NCBI GenBank assembly: GCA_963724365.1
Contig: CAVRUR010000003.1
Span: 310,001-374,000, forward strand
Source of the DNA: JALORV01 sp963724365
Lineage (GTDB): Bacteria > Pseudomonadota > Gammaproteobacteria > Burkholderiales > Burkholderiaceae_F
DNA: 64,000 nt
Direction: 5' to 3'
Each line of letters starts with the position of its first letter. Position 1 is the first letter of the stretch. Shown piece by piece: positions 1 to 7,995 of the stretch. The position numbers and the translations under genes are program-made. Under the pieces are notes generated by a model. The model ran no database searches and was not told the DNA's origin. It worked only from the letters and a program-made list of their open reading frames with translations.

Positions 1-537
1 CTCGAAAGGCCCGAGGCCAATCCGTTTCTCGAGCGGTTCTACAGCGACCGGGCACGCTTTGCATTGCCGACACAGCTCTTCTTCCTGTTCCAGCGCGTGC
101 AGCAGCTGGCCGACGTGCGCCAGCTCGACATGTTCCGCGCCGAGCTTTTTGCCGATTTCCTGCTCGACAAGGACCCGCTCTTTGCCAGGCTCACGCTGGC
201 CGACGACGAGCTGAAGCTGTACGAGCAGATCCTGGCGCAGCTGCGGCCACAGACCCCGGCGCCGGACCTCGTCATCTACCTGCAGGCAAGCCCCGAGACA
301 CTGGCCGACCGCGTCGCGCGGCGTGGCAATCCGGCGGAGTCGCGCATCAGCGAGGAGTATCTTGCTGCGCTCGCAGACAGCTACACGCGGTTCTTTCACC
401 AGTACGACGAGGCGCCGGTGCTGATTGTCAATACCGAACACCTGAATCCGATCGACAGCGACGCCGACTTTCATCTGTTGCTGGACCGGATCGGCAAGTT
501 GCGCGGCCGCCGCGAATACTTCAACCTCGCGGCCTGA
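1..537 (+). CDS. deoxynucleoside kinase (deoxyadenosine/deoxyguanosine kinase type), 5'-truncated by window edge
   Basis: The reading frame is open from base 1, so the start and the N-terminal P-loop lie outside the window; 178 codons are visible. The visible part begins with the NPFLERFY-type segment of the dNK family. Later it carries DLVIYLQASPETL followed by an arginine-rich lid (DRVARRGNPAESRI), the usual order in these ATP-dependent nucleoside salvage kinases. The protein phosphorylates deoxynucleosides in the cytoplasm. A dNK directly upstream of panB is a common betaproteobacterial order, usually with folK further upstream. The exact substrate (dA, dG or dC) cannot be read from this part. 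Confidence 0.85.
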   Translation, partial: LERPEANPFLERFYSDRARFALPTQLFFLFQRVQQLADVRQLDMFRAELFADFLLDKDPLFARLTLADDELKLYEQILAQLRPQTPAPDLVIYLQASPETLADRVARRGNPAESRISEEYLAALADSYTRFFHQYDEAPVLIVNTEHLNPIDSDADFHLLLDRIGKLRGRREYFNLAA

Positions 538-592
538 GCCCAGGGGGCCGTCCCAAAGGCAAGAACCGCAGTACGCAACACGGAGTTTTCGC

Positions 593-1423
593 ATGAGCAC
601 TCATCCGCAGCCTCCACCCAGCGCCGGCCGCAAGCCGGTCACGTTGCCGCGGCTGCGCGAGATGCGCGCCGCGAGCGAGCCAATCGCGATGCTGACCTGC
701 TACGACGCCAGCTTTGCGCGACTGCTGGACGCCCAGGGCGTGGACTGCGTGCTGGTCGGCGATTCGCTCGGCATGGTGATCCAGGGCCTCGACTCGACCT
801 TGCCGGTCTCGATGGACGAAGTGTCGTATCACACGCGCTGCGTCGCGCGTGGCCTGTCGGCCGCCTGGCTGATCGCCGACATGCCCTTCGGCAGCTATCA
901 GGCCGGTCCGGAGCAGGCGCTGGACAGCGCCGTCGAGCTGATGCAGGCCGGCGCGAAGATGGTCAAGCTCGAAGGCGGCGAGTGGCTCGCGCCCACCGTT
1001 GCCTTCCTGGTTGAACGCGGCATTCCGGTCTGCGCACACCTCGGGCTGACGCCACAGTCGGTGCACGCGCTCGGCGGGTATCGCATTCAGGGGCGCAGCG
1101 AATCCGACGCCGAACGGCTGCTGGCCGATGCGCACGCGCTCGATGACGCGGGAGCCGCAATGATGGTGCTGGAACTGATCCCGGCCGCGCTGGCGGCGCG
1201 CGTGACGGACGCCGTGGCGCTGGCGACAATCGGCATCGGCGCCGGCAGCCAGGTCTCGGGGCAGGTGCTGGTGCTGCACGACATGCTCGACGTCTACCCC
1301 GGCCGCAAGCCGCGCTTCGTGCGCAACTTCATGCAGGGTCAACCCGACATCGCCTCGGCGGTCGCGGCCTACGTCACCGCGGTCAAGGACCGCAGCTTCC
1401 CGTCGTCAGAGCACGGCTACTGA
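593..1423 (+). CDS. panB: 3-methyl-2-oxobutanoate hydroxymethyltransferase
   Basis: Transfers a hydroxymethyl group from 5,10-methylene-tetrahydrofolate to 2-oxoisovalerate, giving ketopantoate, the first committed step of pantothenate and CoA synthesis. The 276-residue protein is full length for the family. The metal-binding aspartates are in VGDSLGM (Asp57) and IADMPFG (Asp96), the substrate-binding Lys125/Glu127 pair is in MVKLEGG, and the catalytic glutamate is in MVLELIP (Glu194). The ATG follows a weak CGGAG. panC is the next gene, 146 bp downstream. The ketopantoate reductase needed between them may be the gene at 46502-47482. Confidence 0.97.
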   Translation: MSTHPQPPPSAGRKPVTLPRLREMRAASEPIAMLTCYDASFARLLDAQGVDCVLVGDSLGMVIQGLDSTLPVSMDEVSYHTRCVARGLSAAWLIADMPFGSYQAGPEQALDSAVELMQAGAKMVKLEGGEWLAPTVAFLVERGIPVCAHLGLTPQSVHALGGYRIQGRSESDAERLLADAHALDDAGAAMMVLELIPAALAARVTDAVALATIGIGAGSQVSGQVLVLHDMLDVYPGRKPRFVRNFMQGQPDIASAVAAYVTAVKDRSFPSSEHGY

Positions 1424-1569
1424 GATTCGCCTGACCTCGAACCGGTACCCTTGACCGCCGCCGCGGCGGTCGGCTTGCCCAGGCGCCGACCGGCGCCACC
1501 TGACACCGGGCCACGATCTACAATCCGCGGCCTTGCCTTCCGCGCGCCCGATCGACGGGCTCCGACACG

Positions 1570-2412
1570 ATGAAAGTCGTTCATTCGATCGAAGCGCTGC
1601 GCGACCAGTTGCGCGGGCAGAACCGCATCGCGTTCGTCCCGACCATGGGCAACCTCCACGCGGCTCACCTGTCGCTGATGGCGATGGCGCACCGGCACGG
1701 CGACCCGGTGGTGGCATCGATCTTCGTCAACCGGCTGCAGTTCGGGCCGAGCGAGGACTTCGACAAATATCCGCGCACGCTGCAGGAGGACATCGACAAG
1801 CTGCAGAAGAACAACCACGTCTATGTACTGTTCGCGCCGAACGAATCGGAGATGTATCCGGAACCGCAGAGTTACCGGGTGCAGCCGCCGCACGACCTCG
1901 GTGACATTCTCGAAGGCGAGTTTCGTCCGGGGTTTTTCATAGGCGTTTCCACCGTTGTCCTGAAACTCTTCTCCTGCGTGCAGCCGCGCGTGGCCGTGTT
2001 CGGCAAGAAGGACTACCAGCAGCTGATGATCGTGCGCAACATGTGCCGCCAGTTCGCACTGCCGACCGAGATCATCCCGCACGAAACCGTGCGCGACCCC
2101 GATGGACTGGCCCTGTCGTCACGCAACCGCTTCCTGAGCGAGTCCGAACGCAAGGAGGCTCCGCGCCTGTACGCAACGCTGAATTCTGTGCGCGACCGCG
2201 TTCGCAGCGGCGAACACGACGTGGCACGCATCGAGCACGACGCCGCGCGCGAACTGGCGGCCAGCGGATGGAAGGTCGATTACGTTTCAGTAAGGCGTCA
2301 ACGCGACCTGAACGCCCCTGCCGCTGGTGAAGTCGAGTCCGGCGAACCGCTGGTGGTCCTGACGGCCGCCAAGCTGGGCGCGACACGCCTGATCGACAAC
2401 CTGGAGATCTGA
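1570..2412 (+). CDS. panC: pantothenate synthetase
   Basis: Condenses pantoate and beta-alanine with ATP to give pantothenate in the cytoplasm. The 280 residues match the normal family length. The nucleotidyl-transferase fold is visible as PTMGNLHAAHLSL near residue 20-33, FGKKDYQQL in the middle and LALSSRNRFLS as the KMSKS-like loop. The usual HxGH signature reads HAAH here, with Ala replacing Gly. The rest is well conserved, so activity is expected. A TACAAT at 1519-1524 could be a -10 box, and two GC-rich inverted repeats (1453-1471 and 1482-1497) lie in the gap after panB. The stop overlaps the next ATG by one base. Confidence 0.96.
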   Translation: MKVVHSIEALRDQLRGQNRIAFVPTMGNLHAAHLSLMAMAHRHGDPVVASIFVNRLQFGPSEDFDKYPRTLQEDIDKLQKNNHVYVLFAPNESEMYPEPQSYRVQPPHDLGDILEGEFRPGFFIGVSTVVLKLFSCVQPRVAVFGKKDYQQLMIVRNMCRQFALPTEIIPHETVRDPDGLALSSRNRFLSESERKEAPRLYATLNSVRDRVRSGEHDVARIEHDAARELAASGWKVDYVSVRRQRDLNAPAAGEVESGEPLVVLTAAKLGATRLIDNLEI

Positions 2413-2873
2413 TGGCCACCGACACGGACTTACTGGCCGGGACCGAGTATGTCGGCTTCTGGGCACGCGTCGGTGCGGCGCTCATCGACACCGTGCTGCT
2501 GCTGCTGATCATCGTGCCCCTGCTCTACTGGATCTATGGCCCCGGATACTTCGTGGAACCGGACATGATGGGTGGCGCCGCTGACCTGCTGCTCAACTGG
2601 GTGCTGCCAGCAGTCGCAGTGATTCTGTTCTGGGTCTACCGCCAGGCCACGCCCGGCAAGATCGCGATTGGTGCCCGCATCGTCGATGCGCGCACCGGCC
2701 GGCCAGCCTCAACGGGCCAGCTCGTCGGCCGCTACCTTGGCTACTACGTCTCGATGATCCCGCTGTGCCTCGGCCTGATCTGGGTGGCGTTCGATGCGCG
2801 CAAGCAGGGCTGGCACGACAAGCTCGCGGGTACCGTGGTGGTGAAGGACCGCCCATCGAGCGCCGCGCACTGA
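2412..2873 (+). CDS. RDD family inner-membrane protein
   Basis: A 153-residue membrane protein with three or four hydrophobic segments (about residues 15-35, 55-75 and 105-125). It shows the RDD signature: an early FWARVGAALIDTVLL segment with the R and D residues in the first helix, then ATPGKIAIGARIVDARTG and a C-terminal WHDKLAGTVVV. RDD proteins are widespread and mostly of unknown role, though some have been tied to ion transport. The gene overlaps the panC stop by one base (TGATG), so it is probably co-transcribed and translationally coupled. Nothing here ties it to pantothenate metabolism. Confidence 0.85.
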   Translation: MATDTDLLAGTEYVGFWARVGAALIDTVLLLLIIVPLLYWIYGPGYFVEPDMMGGAADLLLNWVLPAVAVILFWVYRQATPGKIAIGARIVDARTGRPASTGQLVGRYLGYYVSMIPLCLGLIWVAFDARKQGWHDKLAGTVVVKDRPSSAAH

Positions 2874-2881
2874 GCGCGGGT

Positions 2882-2910
2882 TTGGTCGAGCGCGCGCTTT
2901 CATAGATAAT
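2882..2910 (+). promoter_or_regulatory. sigma70-type promoter of tRNA-Leu
   Basis: TTGGTC at 2882-2887 and GATAAT at 2905-2910 are separated by exactly 17 bp and sit 10 bp before the tRNA 5' end. The -35 matches only the TTG part of the consensus well. Position and spacing make it the natural tRNA promoter. Confidence 0.55.
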
Positions 2911-2920
2911 TCGCCGCCCA

Positions 2921-3007
2921 GCCGGGATGGCGGAACTGGTAGACGCACGGGACTCAAAATCCCGCGGTAGCAATACCGTAAGGGTTCGATTCCCTTTCCC
3001 GGCACCA
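2921..3007 (+). tRNA. tRNA-Leu (anticodon CAA)
   Basis: An 87-nt gene including an encoded CCA. The acceptor arms GCCGGGA and TCCCGGC pair fully. The anticodon stem CGGGA/TCCCG holds the loop CTCAAAA, giving anticodon CAA (codon UUG). A long variable arm (GCGGTAGCAATACCGT region) marks it as a class II leucine tRNA, and the T arm has GGTTCGATTCC. Its 3' half (2965-3009) is repeated perfectly 167 bp downstream; see the repeat entries. Confidence 0.97.
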
Positions 3008-3009
3008 AG
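2965..3009 (+). repeat. 45-bp direct repeat, copy 1: 3' end of tRNA-Leu
   Basis: This copy is the functional tRNA-Leu 3' part: variable arm, T arm, acceptor strand, CCA and two further bases (AG). It is identical over 45 bp to 3132-3176, and the match ends abruptly on both sides. A tRNA 3' end duplicated in direct orientation is the classic footprint of site-specific integration at a tRNA gene. Confidence 0.95.
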
Positions 3010-3131
3010 CTGAACGTAGCCGCGTTCCGCGGGATTTCGTTGCAGGCTAACCTCGCGCAGCGAGGTTAAGCGTGTGGAGCAAGCGGCCGGAAACAAAACT
3101 GCGAAGGCGAAGCCGGAGCATTCGCAGGTTC
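3010..3131. mobile_element. 122-bp hairpin-bearing insert between duplicated tRNA-Leu ends
   Basis: Non-coding insert between the two 45-bp tRNA-end repeats. In order it holds a small hairpin (CCGCG-TTC-CGCGG, 3020-3032) and the 27-nt core 3044-3070 with 9-bp arms around a GCA loop (3048-3068). A GGCCGGA-then-A-rich stretch (about 3085-3098) and a further inverted repeat (CTGCGAA 3099-3105 with TTCGCAG 3121-3127) follow. The first three parts recur in the same order after dps at 37807-37873. No open reading frame or integrase is present. It could be a non-autonomous element, a relic of a larger island, or a REP-like repeat; the flanking duplication favours integration. Confidence 0.6.
3044..3070 (+). 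repeat. 27-nt palindromic core, copy A
   Basis: A perfect 9-bp inverted repeat (TAACCTCGC, loop GCA, GCGAGGTTA; 3048-3068) inside a 27-nt block. Read on the opposite strand, the block recurs at 37829-37855 with a single difference. REP sequences of the RAYT type have a similar hairpin form, but no RAYT transposase gene is in the window. Confidence 0.8.
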
Positions 3132-3176
3132 CGGTAGCAATACCGTAAGGGTTCGATTCCCTTTCCCGGCACCAAG
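3132..3176 (+). repeat. 45-bp direct repeat, copy 2: tRNA-Leu 3' end without a tRNA body
   Basis: Identical to 2965-3009 and preceded by unrelated sequence, so there is no 5' half and this is not a second tRNA gene. It ends 33 bp before the queA start. It would correspond to the far attachment-site copy if the 122-bp interval is an integrated element. Confidence 0.93.
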
Positions 3177-3209
3177 ACTCCCGCGCCCATTGCGCGCCAG
3201 AGGACACGC

Positions 3210-4268
3210 ATGGCCAGTCAAGCCATCGCCGAACGTGAGCTGACGCTCGCCGATTTCGACTTCGAGTTGCCGCCGGAGCTGATTGCGCAGCACCCGCTGG
3301 CCGATCGCTGCGCAAGTCGCCTGCTGCACGTCACGCCAACCGCGCTGCGCGACCTGCACTTCGCCGACATGGAGCAACTGCTCGGCCCTGACGATCTGCT
3401 CGTGTTCAACGACACCCGCGTGATCAGGGCGCGGCTGCTGGGGCGCAAGCCCAGTGGCGGAAAGGTCGAGGCACTGATCGAACGCGTGCTGGAACCTAAG
3501 CTGGCGCTGGCACTGGTCCGTACCAGCCACCGACCCGCCATCGGTGCCTCGTTCATTTTCGACGAGTCGGTCCAGGCGACGGTCGAAGGGCGACACGACG
3601 ACTTCTTCGTGCTGCGATTCGAAGACGATGTGCTGTCGGTGCTCGATCGTCACGGCCATGTGCCGCTGCCGCCGTACATCAACCACGCCGACAGTCCGAT
3701 GGATGTCGAGCGCTACCAGACGGTCTATGCGCAACGCCCGGGCGCGGTGGCCGCGCCGACAGCCGGACTGCACTTCACGCCGCAGCTGCTCGACCGACTG
3801 CATGCACAGGGAGTCCAGTCGACCAAGCTGACGCTGCACGTCGGCGCCGGCACGTTTCAACCGGTACGGACCGTGCGGCTCGACGACCATCGGATGCACA
3901 GCGAGTGGTACGACGTGCCACCGGCGGCTGCGGCGGCGATCAATGATGCAAGACGGACCGGTCGGCGCATCGTTGCGGTCGGTACCACCAGCCTGCGCGC
4001 GCTCGAATCCGCCGCTCTCGGCGCCGACCAGGTCAGGGCCGGCGCAGGCGAGACCTCACTATTTGTCCTTCCCGGCTTCCGCTTCCGCGTGGTCGATCGG
4101 CTGATCACCAATTTCCACCTGCCGCGTTCGACGTTGCTGATGCTGGTCTCTGCCTTCGCAGGTGCGGGCCGCATACGGTCGGCCTACGAACACGCAATCA
4201 ACGCGCGCTACCGATTCTTCAGCTACGGCGATGCGATGCTGCTCGAACGGGCCCCGCAGGCACTATGA
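3210..4268 (+). CDS. queA: S-adenosylmethionine:tRNA ribosyltransferase-isomerase
   Basis: Moves the ribosyl group of SAM onto preQ1 in tRNA and isomerises it to epoxyqueuosine, the penultimate step of queuosine synthesis. The 352 residues match the family. Typical blocks are LIAQHPLADRCASRLL near the start, VFNDTRVIRARL, APTAGLHFTPQLL with its GLHFT motif, and the C-terminal GYGDAMLL-like FSYGDAMLLE. An AGAGGA lies just before the ATG. Its stop overlaps the tgt start (ATGA), so the two enzymes of the pathway are translationally coupled. Confidence 0.97.
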   Translation: MASQAIAERELTLADFDFELPPELIAQHPLADRCASRLLHVTPTALRDLHFADMEQLLGPDDLLVFNDTRVIRARLLGRKPSGGKVEALIERVLEPKLALALVRTSHRPAIGASFIFDESVQATVEGRHDDFFVLRFEDDVLSVLDRHGHVPLPPYINHADSPMDVERYQTVYAQRPGAVAAPTAGLHFTPQLLDRLHAQGVQSTKLTLHVGAGTFQPVRTVRLDDHRMHSEWYDVPPAAAAAINDARRTGRRIVAVGTTSLRALESAALGADQVRAGAGETSLFVLPGFRFRVVDRLITNFHLPRSTLLMLVSAFAGAGRIRSAYEHAINARYRFFSYGDAMLLERAPQAL

Positions 4269-5407
4269 GCACCGGCTTCGAACTCGTCGCCAGCGATGGG
4301 GCCGCGCGACGCGGCCGCCTGACGCTGGCACACGGCACGGTGGAAACGCCGGCTTTCATGCCGGTAGGCACGTACGGCACGGTCAAGGCGATGGCGCCCA
4401 CCGAGCTTGTCGACGCGGGCGCGCAGATCGTGCTGGGCAACACCTTTCACCTGTGGCTACGACCCGGCCTCGACGTGATCGGGGCGCATGGCGGCCTGCA
4501 CCGCTTCATGGGCTGGGGCGGCCCGATCCTGACCGATTCCGGCGGTTTCCAGGTGTTTTCGCTCGGTCCGCTGCGCAAGATCGCCGAGGACGGCGTGCGC
4601 TTCGCCTCGCCCGTCAACGGCGACCGGCTGTTCCTGACACCGGAGGAATCGATGCGCATCCAGACCGTGCTCGATTCCGACATCGCGATGGTGTTCGACG
4701 AATGCACGCCGTTCGAGATGGACGGGCGGCCGGCCTCGCTGGACGAAGCGGCCGTCTCGATGCGACTTTCGCTGCGCTGGGCGCAGCGCAGCCGCGACCA
4801 ATTCGATCGCCAGAGCGAGGCCAAGGGTCGCCGCAACGCATTGTTCGGCATCGTCCAGGGGGGCATGTACGAGCCTTTGCGCGACGAATCGCTCGCCGGG
4901 CTCGTCGATATCGGTTTCGACGGCTATGCCATCGGTGGACTGTCAGTCGGTGAACCCAAGGAGGACATGCTGCGCGTGCTCGGCCATACGACGCCCCGAC
5001 TGCCACGCGATCGGCCCCGTTACCTGATGGGAGTCGGGACCCCGGAGGATCTGCTCGACGGCATCGCGGCCGGCATCGACATGTTCGACTGCGTGATGCC
5101 GACCCGCAATGCACGCAACGGGTGGCTCTTCACCCGGCACGGCGACCTGAAGCTGCGCAACGCCCGCTATCGTGACGACCTGGGACCGGCCGACCCGACC
5201 TGCCAGTGCCCGACCTGCCGGCAGTTCAGCCGCAGCTACCTGCACCACCTGCAGCGGGTCAACGAAATCCTCGGAGCGCGACTGAATACCGTGCACAACC
5301 TGCACTTCTACCTTGGGCTGATGCGCGAGGCGCGTGCCGCCATCGAGACGGGTCGATACGAGGCGTTCCGCAGGGAGTTCGCGAAGGATCGGGCGCAGGG
5401 GATCTAG
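4265..5407 (+). CDS. tgt: queuine/preQ1 tRNA-guanine transglycosylase
   Basis: Exchanges guanine-34 for preQ1 in tRNAs with GUN anticodons. The 380 residues are full length. The general base aspartate is in TDSGGFQVFSL (Asp91) and the nucleophile in DMFDCVMPTR (Asp275). The zinc site is seen as CQCPTC followed by LHH near residue 320-335. The 4-bp overlap with queA and the yajC-secDF genes behind form the arrangement seen in many proteobacteria. Confidence 0.97.
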   Translation: MSTGFELVASDGAARRGRLTLAHGTVETPAFMPVGTYGTVKAMAPTELVDAGAQIVLGNTFHLWLRPGLDVIGAHGGLHRFMGWGGPILTDSGGFQVFSLGPLRKIAEDGVRFASPVNGDRLFLTPEESMRIQTVLDSDIAMVFDECTPFEMDGRPASLDEAAVSMRLSLRWAQRSRDQFDRQSEAKGRRNALFGIVQGGMYEPLRDESLAGLVDIGFDGYAIGGLSVGEPKEDMLRVLGHTTPRLPRDRPRYLMGVGTPEDLLDGIAAGIDMFDCVMPTRNARNGWLFTRHGDLKLRNARYRDDLGPADPTCQCPTCRQFSRSYLHHLQRVNEILGARLNTVHNLHFYLGLMREARAAIETGRYEAFRREFAKDRAQGI

Positions 5408-5506
5408 TGCGGCGGCGCGTGGCCCGCGCGTGATCGCCCGGTGGATGGGCGCGGCGCGGCTCAGCGCTGCGCTTCGGGGCGCTCCGGCGCCCTCCTCTGC
5501 GCGCCC

Positions 5507-5512
5507 TATAAT
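5507..5512 (+). promoter_or_regulatory. -10 box upstream of yajC
   Basis: A perfect TATAAT in the 172-bp tgt-yajC gap, 67 bp before the yajC ATG. No good -35 is visible 16-18 bp upstream. It is the best candidate for a promoter serving yajC-secD-secF. Confidence 0.4.
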
Positions 5513-5579
5513 CCGCCGGTTTCACCGCACCGCGCCCTGCGCGAGCGGTCCGCTTCCACATCTTCCCGCGGGGAATCCG

Positions 5580-5927
5580 ATGTTTTTCATAACCAATGCG
5601 TATGCCCAGGCCGCGCCGGCGGCACAGCCCGGCGCCGAGTCTTCGCTGATGTCGATCGGCTTCATGGTGCTGATCTTCATCGTCTTCTACTTCCTGCTGA
5701 TCCGCCCGCAGGTCAAGCGCCAGAAGGAACACAAGACGATGGTCGAGGCGTTGAGCAAGGGCGACGAGGTCGTCACCGCCGGCGGCATCGTCGGCAAGAT
5801 CACAGACCTTGCCGACCAGTACATCACCGTCCAGGTCGCCACTGTCAACGGCCAGCCGGTGCAGTTGTCGATCCAGCGCGCCGCCGTCCAGACACTGCTG
5901 CCCAAGGGCACTGTGAAGTCGATTTGA
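5580..5927 (+). CDS. yajC: Sec translocon accessory protein YajC
   Basis: A 115-residue inner-membrane protein of the SecDF-YajC complex that assists SecYEG. It has the typical short N-terminus (MFFITNAYAQ), one membrane segment (about residues 25-43) ending in FYFLLIRPQVKRQKEH, then a soluble domain with GDEVVTAGGIVGKI and a VQLSIQRAAV strand. An upstream in-frame ATG would add 82 residues of low-complexity sequence. The start at 5580 gives the family length and follows GCGGGGAAT. secD and secF follow. Confidence 0.95.
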   Translation: MFFITNAYAQAAPAAQPGAESSLMSIGFMVLIFIVFYFLLIRPQVKRQKEHKTMVEALSKGDEVVTAGGIVGKITDLADQYITVQVATVNGQPVQLSIQRAAVQTLLPKGTVKSI

Positions 5928-6098
5928 CGCTGCAAAGGCCCATCAATCGCACCGTCCGTTGTTCGCAGTGATGTCCCGCCTCGCCCGTGCCGTTGCCATC
6001 GGGCCGGGCGCCCGGCCGCCCGAAGCCCGGCCCGCTAACTCAGCTCGACCGAGTGCACGTGCGCCGCGCAGTGGCGCCTACACGAGGGCGACTCAAAC

Positions 6099-7973
6099 AT
6101 GAACCGCTACTCCCTCTGGAAATACATCGTCATCGCGGTCGCGCTGCTGCTCGGCGCGATGTACACGCTCCCGAACTTCTTCGGCGAGTCACCCGCGGTG
6201 CAGGTGTCGTCCGGCAAGCCGACGATCAAGGTCGATACCGCGCTCCTCGCCCGGATCGAAACCATCCTGAAGGACGCCAAGCTCGAGACCAGCGGCGTGT
6301 TCTTCGACACCGTGGGGCTCAATGCAACGGTGCGTGCTCGGTTTCGCGACACCGACATTCAGCTGCAGGCCAAGGACGCTATCCAGCGAGCGCTGAATCC
6401 GAATGCCGACGACCCGGCCTACATCGTCGCGCTGAACCTGATCTCGAACACGCCCTCCTGGCTGAAGGCGGTGCATGCGCTGCCGATGTATCTCGGCCTC
6501 GACCTGCGCGGCGGCGTGCACTTCCTGCTGCAGGTCGACATGCGGGCGGCGGTCGACAAACGCCTCGAGACCTTCAGTTCCGACATCCGCACGCTGCTGC
6601 GCGAAAAGAACATCCGTCACTCTGGCATCACCAAGTCGGCCACCGAGATCGAGATCAAGTTCCGCGACGTCGAGACCCGCGCCCGTGCGGAGGACCTGAT
6701 TCGCGCCCAGATCCGCGAGCTGACCCTGCGCGAAGATGGCACCGGTCCCGACTACCTGCTGTTCGCCACGCTGTCGCCCGCAGCACAGAAGGAAATCCAG
6801 GCCAGCGCGCTGAAGCAGAACATCACCACGCTGCACAACCGGGTCAACGAACTCGGCGTGGCCGAGCCGACCATCCAGCAACAGGGCGCCGACCGCATCG
6901 TCGTGCAGCTGCCCGGCGTGCAGGACGTCGCGCGGGCGAAGTCGCTCCTCGGCCGCACAGCGACGCTCGAGATACGCATGGTCGACCAGGACGCCATGGC
7001 CGCGGGCGGCAGTGGTGCGCTGACGGTTCCCGAGCGCAAGAGCGACGGCACGGTGACGCCGGTGACGCTGAAGCGCGACGTGGTGGTGACCGGCAACCAG
7101 CTCAACAATGCCTCGGCCACGATCGACAGCCAGACGCAGCGTCCCGCCGTTTCGGTGCGGCTGGACGAGGCCGGCGGCCGCGCGATGCGTGCGATCACCC
7201 GCGACAACATCGGCAAGCTGATGGCGATTGTGCTGTACGAGAAAGGCAAGGGTGAAGCGATCTCGGTCGCCCGCATCCAGGGCGAGTTCGGCAACCAGTT
7301 CCAGATCACCGGCAACTTCTCGGTGCAGGAGACCACCGACATGGCGCTGCTGATCCGCTCGGGGTCACTGGCGGCGCCGATGGAAATCATCGAGGAACGC
7401 ACGATCGGCCCGAGCCTCGGCAAGGAGAACATCGAGCGCGGCTTCCGCTCGACGCTCTACGGTTTCAGCGCAATAGCGATCTTCATGATCGCGTACTACC
7501 GCGTGTTCGGCCTGATTTCGGTGGTGTCGCTCAGCGTCAACGTCATGCTGCTGATCGCGCTGCTGTCGCTGCTGCAGGCCACGCTGACGCTGCCGGGCAT
7601 CGCGGCCATCGCCCTGACGCTCGGCATGGCAATCGATGCGAACGTGCTGATCAACGAGCGCGTGCGCGAGGAACTGCGCAACGGCCGAAGTCCGCAGCAG
7701 GCGATCTACGAAGGTTACGACAAGGCCTTCGCGACGATCCTGGACTCGAACACGACCACACTGATCGCCGGCGTGGCGTTGCTGATCTTCGGCTCCGGAC
7801 CGGTGCGTGGCTTTGCGGTGGTGCACTGCCTGGGCATTCTGACGTCGATCTTCTCGGCAGTGTTCGTGTCGCGCGCGATCGTCAACCTGGTGTACGGCTC
7901 CCGCAAGAAGCTGGCAGCGCTTTCGGTCGGCCAGATCTGGCGGCCGGGCACTGCGGACGCTGGCGCGAAGTAA
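6099..7973 (+). CDS. secD: protein translocase subunit SecD
   Basis: Proton-motive-force-driven partner of SecYEG that pulls exported proteins across the inner membrane. The 624-residue protein starts with a membrane helix (about residues 8-26), followed by a large periplasmic P1 domain containing LGLDLRGGVHFLL. The five-helix RND-like membrane bundle at the C-terminus contains GMAIDANVLINERVREEL. Length and order match the family. secF begins 23 bp downstream. The gene is preceded by a 171-bp gap in which nothing clear was recognised. Confidence 0.97.
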   Translation: MNRYSLWKYIVIAVALLLGAMYTLPNFFGESPAVQVSSGKPTIKVDTALLARIETILKDAKLETSGVFFDTVGLNATVRARFRDTDIQLQAKDAIQRALNPNADDPAYIVALNLISNTPSWLKAVHALPMYLGLDLRGGVHFLLQVDMRAAVDKRLETFSSDIRTLLREKNIRHSGITKSATEIEIKFRDVETRARAEDLIRAQIRELTLREDGTGPDYLLFATLSPAAQKEIQASALKQNITTLHNRVNELGVAEPTIQQQGADRIVVQLPGVQDVARAKSLLGRTATLEIRMVDQDAMAAGGSGALTVPERKSDGTVTPVTLKRDVVVTGNQLNNASATIDSQTQRPAVSVRLDEAGGRAMRAITRDNIGKLMAIVLYEKGKGEAISVARIQGEFGNQFQITGNFSVQETTDMALLIRSGSLAAPMEIIEERTIGPSLGKENIERGFRSTLYGFSAIAIFMIAYYRVFGLISVVSLSVNVMLLIALLSLLQATLTLPGIAAIALTLGMAIDANVLINERVREELRNGRSPQQAIYEGYDKAFATILDSNTTTLIAGVALLIFGSGPVRGFAVVHCLGILTSIFSAVFVSRAIVNLVYGSRKKLAALSVGQIWRPGTADAGAK

Positions 7974-7995
7974 CAGGCCGCGAAGGAACCTTTCC

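Noticed and set aside
1453..1497. Intrinsic terminator between panB and panC
   Set aside because: Two GC-rich inverted repeats are present, but neither is followed by a T tract and both genes belong to one pathway.
3046..3072. Integron attC-like core (GTTAAGC fits GTTRRRY) in the 27-nt palindrome
   Set aside because: The opposite core does not fit RYYYAAC, the stem is only 9 bp with a 3-nt loop, and there are no extrahelical bases, cassette genes or integrase.
3132..3176. Second tRNA gene
   Set aside because: Only the 3' half of tRNA-Leu is present; there is no 5' acceptor strand, D arm or anticodon arm.
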